A stretch of DNA of 64,000 bases from JBFWWP01 sp050246115 (GTDB lineage: Bacteria; Planctomycetota; UBA8108; UBA1146; JAJFFE01), in assembly GCA_050246115.1 (NCBI GenBank), contig JBFWWP010000009.1, positions 62,001 through 126,000 of the forward strand, in the 5' to 3' direction. Below the pieces are notes generated by a model, which searched no databases, had not been told where the DNA came from, and was given only the letters and a program-made list of their open reading frames with translations. A program made the position numbers and the translations under genes. Shown one piece after another: positions 43,033 to 51,925 of the stretch (positions within the stretch are counted from its first letter, which is position 1; each line of letters begins with the position of its first letter).

Positions 43033-44280
43033 GTGAAGTTGCTGAGGTCGATCCTCGACAAACAAGCAAAGCTGTTCACGAAGGGCGGCAAGCTCGCGCC
43101 TCTCTACCCGCTGTACGAAGCGGGCGACACCTTTCTCTACACGCCCGGGGAGAAGACCAAGTCCGGGCCCCACGTGCGCGACGCGCTGGACCTCAAGCGC
43201 ATGATGATCACGGTCGTGATCGCGCTGATCCCTTGCACCGTCATGGCGATCTACAACACAGGGTTGCAGGCGCAGCATGCCTTCGCCTCGAACCCGACAA
43301 CCACGTTGCCTTGGCAGGCCAGCATGGTTCTGGGCTGGTTCGGACTCGCCGAACGCTCGGCGACGCTCGAAGGGATCTCGTTCCTCGCCGTCATCTTGCA
43401 CGGCCTCGCGCTCTTCTTGCCGCTCTACTTGGTGACCATGGCCGTCGGGGGCGGCATCGAGGCGCTCTTCTGCATGGTTCGCAAGCACGAGATCAACGAG
43501 GGCTTCCTGGTGACCGGACTCCTCTACCCGCTGGTCATGCCGCCCACCGTGCCCCTGTGGCAGGCGGCCGTGGGCATCGCCTTCGGGGTGATCATCGGCA
43601 AAGAGGTCTTCGGCGGCACCGGGATGAACATCCTGAACCCGGCGCTGACCGCGCGCGCGTTCGTGTTCTTCGCCTATCCGGCGCAAATGTCGGGTGACGG
43701 CGTCTGGGTGGGCCTCGACGGCTACAGCGCGGCCACGCCGCTCGCAGTTGGCGCCGTCGGCGGCTTGGCGGCGATCGAAAGCGGCCCCTGGAGCTGGTGG
43801 GAGTGCTTCCTCGGGGGCATGCCGGGGTCGTGCGGCGAGACGTCGACTCTGGCGTGCTTGATCGGCGCGGCCATCCTCATCTTCTCGCGCGTCGGGAGCT
43901 GGCGCATCATGGCGGCGTGCGCGCTCGGCCTGGTGGCCATGGCGACACTCCTGAACGTGCTCGGCAAGAACGTGGCCGGGCTCACGAATCCGTTTCTGGA
44001 TGTCCCCTTCTGGTGGCACTTCGTCATGGGCGGTTTTGCCTTCGGTGCGGTGTTCATGGCCACGGATCCGGTGTCCGCTTCGATCACCAACACCGGCAAG
44101 TGGATCTACGGCTTCCTCATCGGGGCGCTCTGCGTCATGGTGAGAGTCCTGAACCCTGCCTACCCCGAGGGCATGATGCTGGCGATCTTGTTCATGAACG
44201 TGTTCGCCCCCTTGATCGACTACTACGTCGTCAAGTCGAACATTTCACGTAGGGAGCTGCGAGTTGGCCTTCAGCAATAA
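43033..44280 (+). CDS. nqrB: Na+-translocating NADH:quinone reductase subunit B
   Basis: NqrB is the large membrane subunit carrying riboflavin and a covalent FMN. The 415-residue protein has a basic N-terminus, about ten helices and the conserved GGTGMNILNPALTARAFVFF. The ApbE target threonine is T235 in GYSAATPLA; most NqrB sequences have SGAT here, so glycine is replaced by alanine while the threonine is kept. GTG at 43033 follows AGGAGGGG at the best spacing in the window, one base after the nqrA stop. The 3' end overlaps nqrC by 17 bp. Confidence 0.96.
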   Translation: MKLLRSILDKQAKLFTKGGKLAPLYPLYEAGDTFLYTPGEKTKSGPHVRDALDLKRMMITVVIALIPCTVMAIYNTGLQAQHAFASNPTTTLPWQASMVLGWFGLAERSATLEGISFLAVILHGLALFLPLYLVTMAVGGGIEALFCMVRKHEINEGFLVTGLLYPLVMPPTVPLWQAAVGIAFGVIIGKEVFGGTGMNILNPALTARAFVFFAYPAQMSGDGVWVGLDGYSAATPLAVGAVGGLAAIESGPWSWWECFLGGMPGSCGETSTLACLIGAAILIFSRVGSWRIMAACALGLVAMATLLNVLGKNVAGLTNPFLDVPFWWHFVMGGFAFGAVFMATDPVSASITNTGKWIYGFLIGALCVMVRVLNPAYPEGMMLAILFMNVFAPLIDYYVVKSNISRRELRVGLQQ

Positions 44281-45025
44281 GTACATCATATTCTTTGCCG
44301 TGGTCGTCTGCCTCGTGTGCTCACTGGCGGTCTCGGCGCTCGCCGTCGCGCTCAAGGAGCAACAGGAGGCCAACAAGCGGACCGACCAGTACGAGAACGT
44401 CCTGCGCGTGGCTGGGCTCCTGGGAGCGACTGAGAAAAAGTCGGGACCCGAGGTGCTGGCCCTCATGGAGTCCAAGGTTCGTTCTTTCGTGATCGATCGC
44501 AAGAGCGGCGAAGTCGACCCGTCGATCGCGCCAGCGGACTTCGATCAGCGCAAAGCGGCGCGCAGTGAAACGACCAGCGAAGCGGTGAGCTTCGACGCCG
44601 CGCGCCGCGCCCAGATCAAGCGCCTGCCGGAGAAGCTCCTCGTCTACGAGGTGACCGAACCCGGCAAGGAGTCGTACATTCTGCCGATCTCGGGCAACGG
44701 TCTCTGGTCCACGTTGTACGGCTACTTGTGCGTCGCCAAGGACGCTCAGACCGTCCGCGGACTCACCTACTACGAGCACGGCGAGACGCCCGGGTTGGGC
44801 GGCGAAGTCGACAACCCGGGGTGGAAACAATTGTGGCCGGGAAAACAGATCTACGACGCGTCAGGGCAGCCCCAGCTCGAAGTCGTGAAGGGAACGGCCG
44901 GGAACGACCACCAAGTGGATGGTCTCTCCGGGGCCACCATTACGAGCAACGGCGTCTCTGCGATGCTCGACGTGTGGCTCGGGGACAATGGATTCAAGCC
45001 TTTCCTCGACAAGATGCGGAGGTAG
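44264..45025 (+). CDS. nqrC: Na+-translocating NADH:quinone reductase subunit C
   Basis: NqrC is anchored by one N-terminal helix (YIIFFAVVVCLVCSLAVSAL) and holds a second covalent FMN on the periplasmic side. Its attachment motif DGLSGATITS is canonical, the target threonine being in SGAT. Other family blocks: YILPISGNGLWSTLYGYLCV and TPGLGGEVDNPGW. The start is TTG at 44264 after AGGGAGC, inside the end of nqrB; 253 residues is the usual length. apbE, which attaches this FMN, is at the end of the operon. Confidence 0.96.
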   Translation: MAFSNKYIIFFAVVVCLVCSLAVSALAVALKEQQEANKRTDQYENVLRVAGLLGATEKKSGPEVLALMESKVRSFVIDRKSGEVDPSIAPADFDQRKAARSETTSEAVSFDAARRAQIKRLPEKLLVYEVTEPGKESYILPISGNGLWSTLYGYLCVAKDAQTVRGLTYYEHGETPGLGGEVDNPGWKQLWPGKQIYDASGQPQLEVVKGTAGNDHQVDGLSGATITSNGVSAMLDVWLGDNGFKPFLDKMRR

Positions 45026-45028
45026 ACG

Positions 45029-45652
45029 ATGGACAAGAAGACCAAGAAGCTGCTGATCGATCCTCTGCATGTCTCGAACCCGATCACCTTGCAAGTGCTG
45101 GGAATCTGCTCGGCGCTCGCGGTGACCACGAAACTCGAGACCTCCCTCGTCATGTGCGCTGCCTTGACCTTCGTGGTCATGGGCTCGAACGTGGCGATCT
45201 CGTTGCTCCGGAACTTCATCCCGGGGAGCATTCGTATCATCGTGCAACTCACGATCATCGCGTCGCTGGTGATCGTCGCCGACCAGATCATGAAGGCCTA
45301 TCTCTTCGACGTCAGCAAGCAGCTGTCGGTGTTCGTCGGGCTGATCATCACCAACTGCATCGTGATGGGGCGTGCGGAGGCCTTCGCCATGGCCAACCCA
45401 CCGCTGGCCTCGGCCCTCGACGGGCTGAGCAACGCCATGGGCTACAACCTGATACTGCTGATCGTGGGCACCTTCCGCGAGCTCCTGGGGTCTGGCAAAC
45501 TCCTCGGGTACACGGTTCTCGAGACCGTCAACAACGGTGGGTCATACTACCCCAATGGCCTGATGGTCCTGTCGCCCGGTGCCTTCTTCTTGATCGGGAT
45601 CATCATCTGGATCCAGCGCGCCGCGGCCCCGTCCATGCAGGAGAAAGAGTAG
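45029..45652 (+). CDS. nqrD: Na+-translocating NADH:quinone reductase subunit D
   Basis: A 207-residue, six-helix membrane subunit. With NqrE it forms the pseudo-symmetric core that coordinates an iron centre; the cysteine pair in ITNCIVMGRAEAFA and near ALAV/VMCAALTF positions fits. Other family blocks: LDGLSNAMGYNLILLIVGTF and REL-LGSGKLLG. Ribosome site GGAGGTAGACG directly before the ATG, overlapping the nqrC stop region (3-bp gap). Confidence 0.96.
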   Translation: MDKKTKKLLIDPLHVSNPITLQVLGICSALAVTTKLETSLVMCAALTFVVMGSNVAISLLRNFIPGSIRIIVQLTIIASLVIVADQIMKAYLFDVSKQLSVFVGLIITNCIVMGRAEAFAMANPPLASALDGLSNAMGYNLILLIVGTFRELLGSGKLLGYTVLETVNNGGSYYPNGLMVLSPGAFFLIGIIIWIQRAAAPSMQEKE

Positions 45653-45656
45653 ATCC

Positions 45657-46271
45657 ATGCAAGACCTCATCAACCTCGGCGTCAAATCGATCTTCGTCGA
45701 GAACATGGCACTCGCGTTCTTCCTGGGCATGTGCTCGTTCTTGGCAGTGTCGAAGAAGATCGAGACTGCCATCGGCCTTGGTTTCGCCGTCGTCGTAGTC
45801 CAGTCGATCACGGTTCCGCTCAACAACTTGCTCTACACCTATCTCCTCAAGGAGGGTGCGCTCGGCTGGGTCGGTGACGATTACAAGACGCTCGATCTGT
45901 CGTTCCTCGGTTTCATTGCGTACATCGGCACGATCGCCGCGGCCGTGCAGATCGTCGAGATGACCCTCGACCGCTTCTTTCCTGCCTTGTACACAGCCCT
46001 CGGGGTCTTTCTGCCGTTGATCGCGGTGAACTGCGCCATCCTTGGCGGATCGCTGTTCATGGTCCAGCGGGAGTACGACTTCACGCAGAGCTGCGTTTAC
46101 GGCTTCGGGTCGGGCCTGGGCTGGGCGCTGGCGATCGCCGCGCTCGGCGCCATCCGCGAGAAGATGAAGTACTCCGACGTGCCGCACCCGCTCCGAGGGC
46201 TCGGCATCACCTTCTTGATCACCGGGCTCATGGCCATCGGCTTCATGATCTTCAGCGGAATTCAGCTGTGA
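45657..46271 (+). CDS. nqrE: Na+-translocating NADH:quinone reductase subunit E
   Basis: A 204-residue, six-helix subunit homologous to NqrD and forming with it the iron site and part of the ion path. It has FVENMALAFFLGMCSFLAVS with the family cysteine, the loop KEGALGW, and GVFLPLIAVNCAILGGSLFM with the second cysteine. Four bp after nqrD; its TGA overlaps the nqrF ATG by one base. Confidence 0.96.
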   Translation: MQDLINLGVKSIFVENMALAFFLGMCSFLAVSKKIETAIGLGFAVVVVQSITVPLNNLLYTYLLKEGALGWVGDDYKTLDLSFLGFIAYIGTIAAAVQIVEMTLDRFFPALYTALGVFLPLIAVNCAILGGSLFMVQREYDFTQSCVYGFGSGLGWALAIAALGAIREKMKYSDVPHPLRGLGITFLITGLMAIGFMIFSGIQL

Positions 46272-47536
46272 TGGGAGCACCGGCAATGTTCGTAATCGCC
46301 GATTTGTCGCAACCGTTCATCATCACGATGGGCGTCGCCATGTTCACGGCGCTGGTCGTGGCGCTCGTCCTCGTGTTGCTGGTCGCCAAGCGCGCCCTCG
46401 TGAATGCTGGCGACGTCACGATCCTGATCAACGGCGACGAGTCCAAGAAGCTCGTCGTCCCCGCGGGGAGTTCCTTGCTCACGACCCTCGCGGATCGCAA
46501 GCTCTTCGTCCCATCCGCGTGCGGCGGCGGCGGGACGTGCGGGCAGTGCAAGGTGAAGATCACCGAGGGCGGCGGCGACATCCTGCCGACCGAGCTGACT
46601 CACGTTTCGCGCGGCGAAGCCAAGGAGTGCGTACGCCTGTCCTGCCAGGTGAAGGTCAAGCAGGACATGAAGATCCAGGTGCCGGAGGAGTGCTTCTCGA
46701 TCAAGAAGTGGGACTGCGAGGTCATCTCGAACCACAACGTCGCCACGTTCATCAAGGAGTTCAAGGTGCAGCTCCCGCCGGGAGAGCACCTGCACTTCGA
46801 GCCCGGCGGTTACATTCAGATCGACATTCCCAAGTACGACGCCGTGCCCTACAAAGACTTCCAGGTCGAGGACCGGTTCCGGCCGGAGTGGGACCAGTAC
46901 AACATCTGGCAGTACGTGGCGAAGAACCCCGAGGCGACGTTCCGTGCCTACTCCATGGCCAACTACCCGGCCGAGGGCGACGTGATCATGCTGAACGTGC
47001 GCATCGCGACCCCGCCGCCGCGCACGCAGGGCCTGCCTCCCGGCATTGGCAGCTCGTACATCTTCGGGCTGAAGCCCGGCGACCGGTGCACGATCTCGGG
47101 TCCGTATGGTGAGTTCTTCATCAAGCCGACCAAGAAGGAGATGTGCTACATCGGCGGTGGTGCCGGCATGGCGCCGCTGCGATCCCACCTGATGCACTTG
47201 TTCCGTACCGAGAAGACCGACCGCAAGGTGACGTTCTGGTACGGCGCCCGCTCACGTCGGGAAATGTTCTACGTCGAGGACTTCGACGCCATCCAAGCGG
47301 AGTTCCCGAACTTCAAGTGGAACGTCGCCCTGTCGGACGTGAAACCCGAGGACAAGTGGGAGGGCCCGACCGGGTTCATCCACCAGGTCGTGCACGACAT
47401 GTACTTGTCCAAGCACGACGCGCCGGAGGACATCGAGTTCTACCTGTGCGGTCCGCCGCTCATGCTCTCGGCAGTGCGCAACATGCTTTACAGCCTCGGC
47501 GTCGAACCCGAGCAGATCGCGTACGACGAGTTCTGA
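46271..47536 (+). CDS. nqrF: Na+-translocating NADH:quinone reductase subunit F
   Basis: NqrF accepts electrons from NADH. It has one N-terminal helix (ITMGVAMFTALVVALVLVLL), a 2Fe-2S ferredoxin domain (CGGGGTCGQC, later LSCQVKV), a FAD domain (RAYSMANYP) and an NADH domain (CYIGGGAGMAPLRSHL, YLCGPPLM). The 421-residue length matches. The ATG shares its A with the nqrE stop (TGATG); a later in-frame ATG at 46286 after GGGAG is an alternative that would keep the helix. Last nqr gene; apbE starts 42 bp on. Confidence 0.96.
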   Translation: MGAPAMFVIADLSQPFIITMGVAMFTALVVALVLVLLVAKRALVNAGDVTILINGDESKKLVVPAGSSLLTTLADRKLFVPSACGGGGTCGQCKVKITEGGGDILPTELTHVSRGEAKECVRLSCQVKVKQDMKIQVPEECFSIKKWDCEVISNHNVATFIKEFKVQLPPGEHLHFEPGGYIQIDIPKYDAVPYKDFQVEDRFRPEWDQYNIWQYVAKNPEATFRAYSMANYPAEGDVIMLNVRIATPPPRTQGLPPGIGSSYIFGLKPGDRCTISGPYGEFFIKPTKKEMCYIGGGAGMAPLRSHLMHLFRTEKTDRKVTFWYGARSRREMFYVEDFDAIQAEFPNFKWNVALSDVKPEDKWEGPTGFIHQVVHDMYLSKHDAPEDIEFYLCGPPLMLSAVRNMLYSLGVEPEQIAYDEF

Positions 47537-47578
47537 CGCCCGCGACACTCCTGCCAGAAGACCCGGAGGGCGACGACC

Positions 47579-48637
47579 ATGTGCCGAGCACAACGAGCGG
47601 CCATGGTCGTCGCCACCGTCGTCACCGTAGCCGTCGCGGGACTCGCCGGCTGCGACCCCAAAGCCCCTCCACGAGAGCACGTGCGGCTCGAGGGCGCCAC
47701 GATGGGAACCACTTGGCACGCCACCGTCGTGGCCGCGGGTGTCAACGCGAACCGGGAGGCCGTGCAGGCCGCGCTCCAGGGAGCGTTGGATCGTGTGAAC
47801 CGCGCCATGTCCACCTACGACCCCGAATCGGAGATATCGCAGTTCAATCGAGCTCCTGGCGGACTTCCCGTGCCGGTCAGCCCCGACACGTTCGCCGTGG
47901 TTGCGCGCGCACTCGAGTTCGCGCAGGTGTCCGACGGCGCATTCGACCCGAGCGTGCTTCCGCTGGTGCTTGCGTGGGGCTTCGGAGGAAAGGACCGGGC
48001 ACACCAACCCGGTCCGCAGGAGATCGAGGAAGCCGCGGATCTCGTCGACTATCGAGCGATCTCGATCGACGCCGACGCGCTGACCCTTACGAAGGCTCGC
48101 GACGCCGCCCAGCTCGACTTGTCGGCAATCGCCAAGGGTTTCGGGGTAGATCAGGCATGCGCAGCACTGGATGCCGGCGGCTACTCCGACTACCTCGTCG
48201 AGGTCGGGGGTGAGGTCCGCGCACGGGGCCGGAATCCCCTGGGCATGGAGTGGCGCCTCGGCATCGACCGACCGGACCCGGGAATCGAGCGATCGGGGGC
48301 CATCCAAGCTGCGGTCCGACTCTCGAACCTCGCACTCGCCACCAGCGGCGACTACCGCAACTACCGAGTCCTCGATGGCCAGCGCGTCTCGCACACCATC
48401 GACCCGCGGACCGGCTATCCGATTCGCCACGCCCTCGCGTCGGTCAGCGTCCTGGCTCCGAACTGCATGGATGCCGACGCTCTCGCCACCTGTCTGAACG
48501 TGCTCGGGCCCGACGAAGGGCTGCGTCTCGCGGAGTCGCTCCCGGAAGTGGAGGCCTACTTGATCGTGCGTAAGCCCGATGGCACCTTCGAGACCCGCAT
48601 GACGTCGGGGTTCCAGGCGCGACTGATCGCACCCTGA
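47579..48637 (+). CDS. apbE: FAD:protein FMN transferase
   Basis: ApbE transfers FMN from FAD to threonines of NqrB and NqrC on the periplasmic side, so its place right after nqrF is functionally apt. The 352-residue protein has a lipoprotein signal (VAVAGLAGC), then GATMGTTWHATVV, MSTYDPESEISQFN, the flavin-site block LDLSAIAKGFGVDQ, VEVGGEVRARG and the metal/catalytic-end region ATSGDYRNYRV with SHTIDPRTGYPI. All are diagnostic. Probably cotranscribed with nqr (42 bp gap). Confidence 0.96.
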   Translation: MCRAQRAAMVVATVVTVAVAGLAGCDPKAPPREHVRLEGATMGTTWHATVVAAGVNANREAVQAALQGALDRVNRAMSTYDPESEISQFNRAPGGLPVPVSPDTFAVVARALEFAQVSDGAFDPSVLPLVLAWGFGGKDRAHQPGPQEIEEAADLVDYRAISIDADALTLTKARDAAQLDLSAIAKGFGVDQACAALDAGGYSDYLVEVGGEVRARGRNPLGMEWRLGIDRPDPGIERSGAIQAAVRLSNLALATSGDYRNYRVLDGQRVSHTIDPRTGYPIRHALASVSVLAPNCMDADALATCLNVLGPDEGLRLAESLPEVEAYLIVRKPDGTFETRMTSGFQARLIAP

Positions 48638-48698
48638 GGCAAGCCCGGGCGGCCCCGACGACGTTCGATTCGCGGCCGCAGTCGGCTGGCCCACGCCC

Positions 48699-51134
48699 TC
48701 ATCGTGCGGACCCCGGCTTGGACTCCCGCAACAAGACCGGCGAGGCTGCCAGACGGTCTACCCGGATCACCGCATTCGTCTTGCCGTCGACCTGGGCGAA
48801 CTGCAGAACTCCGGTAGGACAGGATTGGACGCACGCGCTACAGCGAACGCACTCGGGGTCGCGCATGGGCGCACCCTTGTTGGCGAAATTCATGATGTCG
48901 ATGCCTTGGTGGCAGACCGACGTGCAGACGTTACAAGAGATGCACTTCTTCTTGTCCGCCACGATCGCGAAGCGGCTGAAGCGCGCATAGATGTGCATCA
49001 GCGCCGCCAGCGGACATGCGAACCGACACCAGACGCGACCGGAATACTTGAAGTAGAGCCCGACGCCGATCACGCCGCCGAGAAACACGTCGACGAACCA
49101 CTTCCAGCTCAGGAGGTTGGGGAGAGTGCCGTCGGCGACTTTCCCCTCGAACAGAAGGTCGAAGTACTGGTTCGCCCAGCTCTCGGGCCAAACCCAGCCC
49201 GCGATGCGAACGCCAAAAAGCAAGAACGCCACGAGGAGCAGCCCCTGCCCCACCATGTTGAGGCGGTTCCAGCGGCCACCGTGCAGCATCTTGTGACGCT
49301 GCGTGTCGCCCAGCGTCTCCGCGAGACCACCGCACGAGCAGATCCAGCCGCAGTAGGCGCCTTTGCCCCAGAAGTACACCAGGAGCGGGATGATCACGAA
49401 GGTCTGCACGGACCCGACGATGAGCCAGCCCGTCATCGGAGTCGCAGTGAAGAAGTTGTACACGAAGAGCGGCCAGGCCAGGATGAAGCCATAGGCCCGC
49501 CAGTACGCTCGCGGGTGCCCCCAGTCGGGAGCGAGCAGTGGGCTGTCGACGTGACCGCCATAGAGCGGGAACAACTGGTCTGCGACCTTCTGCCCCCAGC
49601 CACTCTCGAACCAACCGTGGTAACCCATCCATGGTAGGACGATCTCGGGCAGCAAGAACAGCGGCAGCAGCTGGACCAAGAACAGGCACGTGGTTTGGAT
49701 CGTCACATACGGCGTTTTGCGACGGCGAATCCGGAGCCACCCGAAGACGCCGATGCACAACGTGTAGACGAGGGTGTAGTAGAACGAACGGCTCTTCATC
49801 GAGATCGCGGTCACCCCGAGCCAGGAGCTTCGGTCCGCAATCTGCGCCTCCAGCCCCTCGCTCCAAGCGCTGAGGGTCACCGGCACGTTCTTCGGGAAGC
49901 TCTCGTCGGCCCCCCAGGAAGGAAACTGCTTCGAGAGCGGTCCTTCGTTCTTCCAATCGTAGAGGGCGACCATCGCCAAGAGGAACACGATGATCCCGAC
50001 CCACCCCCAGACACGGGTCTCCCCGGTGATTCCGACCCCGCTCCTTCGAAAGAAATCGAGCGGCGCCTCTCGCCCGATCATCGCGAACACGGCCTGATTG
50101 GGCAGCCGTCGGACGACGCCTGCGGCGTCCGTGAGCTCGACATCGTCTTCGGTGATCCGCCCCAACTTGCTGCCGAGATAGAGTGTGATCGAGCCAGTCG
50201 CCGAGGGCTCGCCGAGAAAGCGGCCCATGGCGGTCGAGACGCGCTCGGAACTCGGCGACTCGACACCGACGTCCGCTCTCGGATCGGCCTTCAGCATGTC
50301 GATGCGCGCGATGTTGTCGGGCTTGGGTCGCGAGAACTCAGGCTTGCGGTAGGAAAGCGCAACTCGCGCTCCTCCCTGCGCCAGCGCAATCGCCGTCTCG
50401 AGGGCACTGTCGCCACCGCCAACGACCAACACGTCCTGCCCGTGGAAGTCGCGGGGGTCGTGGAGGCGGTTGTAGACCTTGTCGAGCGTTTCTCCGGCGA
50501 CCCCGAGCTTGCGGAAGTTCCCCGAGCGGCCGATGGCGACGACCACCTGTCGTGCTCGGAGCGACGGCTGCCCCGCCAGCACCACCTCGAGCAGATCACC
50601 GGACCGCTTCACGCTCTCCGCTCGCGCCAGACGCGGTTCGATGCCTTGGCCGAGGGTCTGCGCACGAAGCTCGTCGATGAGCGGCTCCTTGACTTCCGCC
50701 GTGAACTGGAGATCGCCGGCGGGCACCATCTCTGTCGGATAGGTGAAGATCGGCTTGGCGCGCGGAAAGTTGACGATGGTCGAGAACGGTTCCGAGGCCT
50801 CGAGGATCTCGAAGCGCAGGCCCTGCTTCTTGGCTTCGACAGCAGCCGCCATACCCGAGACGCCCGCGCCAATGATGACCAAGTCGAGCGGTGCCGACGC
50901 CGAGTCTGAGGTCGGGGCGGGCCGAGCCCGCGACGCGGCGGCGATCCGGCGTACGACCCGGGCCCCACCGTCCGCAGCGAACTTGAGGAGCGGAATCCCG
51001 GTGAGATCGCCGACGACGTAGAGCCCCGGGACACGGGTCGAGCCATCCGCATTCACCTGCGGTAGTTTCTCCACGGCGCCGGCCGGCCAACGCGTATGGA
51101 GCCACTTCGTGTAACGCCGCACCCACGAGATCAT
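48699..51134 (-). CDS. Fused FAD/NAD(P) oxidoreductase and membrane polyferredoxin
   Basis: An 811-residue fusion. Residues 35-64 contain VPGLYVVGDLTGIPLLKFA, normally the last FAD motif of thioredoxin-reductase-like flavoproteins. The first FAD motif IIGAGVSGMAAA (87-97) follows it, then the NAD(P) motif VVGGGDSALETA near 240. From about residue 375 there are about six membrane segments. A CGWICSCGG pair, CRFACP and two 4Fe-4S motifs (CISCNVCTSVCHQG; CVRCSACVQSCPTG) end the protein, NapH/NosR-like. It should carry electrons between NAD(P)H and membrane carriers. It is convergent with nqr-apbE. ATG at 51134 follows GGGGAGGG. Confidence 0.8.
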   Translation of the reverse strand: MISWVRRYTKWLHTRWPAGAVEKLPQVNADGSTRVPGLYVVGDLTGIPLLKFAADGGARVVRRIAAASRARPAPTSDSASAPLDLVIIGAGVSGMAAAVEAKKQGLRFEILEASEPFSTIVNFPRAKPIFTYPTEMVPAGDLQFTAEVKEPLIDELRAQTLGQGIEPRLARAESVKRSGDLLEVVLAGQPSLRARQVVVAIGRSGNFRKLGVAGETLDKVYNRLHDPRDFHGQDVLVVGGGDSALETAIALAQGGARVALSYRKPEFSRPKPDNIARIDMLKADPRADVGVESPSSERVSTAMGRFLGEPSATGSITLYLGSKLGRITEDDVELTDAAGVVRRLPNQAVFAMIGREAPLDFFRRSGVGITGETRVWGWVGIIVFLLAMVALYDWKNEGPLSKQFPSWGADESFPKNVPVTLSAWSEGLEAQIADRSSWLGVTAISMKSRSFYYTLVYTLCIGVFGWLRIRRRKTPYVTIQTTCLFLVQLLPLFLLPEIVLPWMGYHGWFESGWGQKVADQLFPLYGGHVDSPLLAPDWGHPRAYWRAYGFILAWPLFVYNFFTATPMTGWLIVGSVQTFVIIPLLVYFWGKGAYCGWICSCGGLAETLGDTQRHKMLHGGRWNRLNMVGQGLLLVAFLLFGVRIAGWVWPESWANQYFDLLFEGKVADGTLPNLLSWKWFVDVFLGGVIGVGLYFKYSGRVWCRFACPLAALMHIYARFSRFAIVADKKKCISCNVCTSVCHQGIDIMNFANKGAPMRDPECVRCSACVQSCPTGVLQFAQVDGKTNAVIRVDRLAASPVLLRESKPGSAR

Positions 51135-51268
51135 TGCCACCCTCCCCACGCCAGCAAGTCAGCACCCGTCGAATCGCCCACAGCCCGACACGGGACGCCG
51201 CGGCGCGTCGATTGGTTCCTCAAAACTCGAGGTTTCGATGGTCGTGATCGCTCGCTGGACAGGGCCCG

Positions 51269-51925
51269 CTACCCGCGGTACCGGTGGCGAATCGACTCCC
51301 CCTCGACCAGGAACACCACGTCCTCCGCAATGTTGGTGGCGAGGTCGGCAATCCGCTCCAGCTGGCGCGAGCAGGAGAGCGTCTGGAGAGCACGCGCGAT
51401 GGTGGCAGGGTCGCGACGCATGATCTCCTGAACCTGGACGAACGTCGCGCGATGCAGCCCGTCGACTTCATCGTCCGCTCCGCAAACCTGACGCGCGAGG
51501 TCGGTGTCGAGGGCGACCAGTGCATCGAGGCTCCTGCGAACGATGGTGCGAACGATGTCCGCGATGCGACCGAGATCCTGCGTCTCCGCGATGGGAGGGT
51601 GCCGCGCCAGGAACGACGCCCGCTCCGCGATGTTCTCCGACAAATCGCCCATGCGCTCGAGGTCGTTGCCGACCTTCATGACCGTTACGACGAACCGCAA
51701 GTCGGTGGCCACGAGGTTGTGCAACGCCAAGAGCTTCAGGCACTCCTCCTCGATGAGGAGCTCGTGTTGGTCGATCAAGCAGTCGGTCCCAATGACCTCG
51801 GCCGCCAACTCCTCACGGCGATCCACCAGCGCGGTGATCGCCTTGTTGATGGACTCCTCGACCATCGCCCCCATGAGCAGGATGCTCCTCTTGAGTTCGT
51901 CCAGATCGCGATCGATGTGTCTCAA
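51269..51925 (-). CDS. phoU: Phosphate signalling protein PhoU
   Basis: PhoU links phosphate uptake to the PhoR/PhoB two-component system and damps the response when phosphate is plentiful. The 218-residue protein has both three-helix repeats with their metal-cluster motifs: VGNDLERMGDLSENIAE and the second copy CSRQLERIADLATNIAED. ATG at 51925 overlaps the phoR stop (ATGA). No pst transporter genes follow in this window, which is unusual for a phoBRU set. Confidence 0.96.
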   Translation of the reverse strand: MRHIDRDLDELKRSILLMGAMVEESINKAITALVDRREELAAEVIGTDCLIDQHELLIEEECLKLLALHNLVATDLRFVVTVMKVGNDLERMGDLSENIAERASFLARHPPIAETQDLGRIADIVRTIVRRSLDALVALDTDLARQVCGADDEVDGLHRATFVQVQEIMRRDPATIARALQTLSCSRQLERIADLATNIAEDVVFLVEGESIRHRYRG

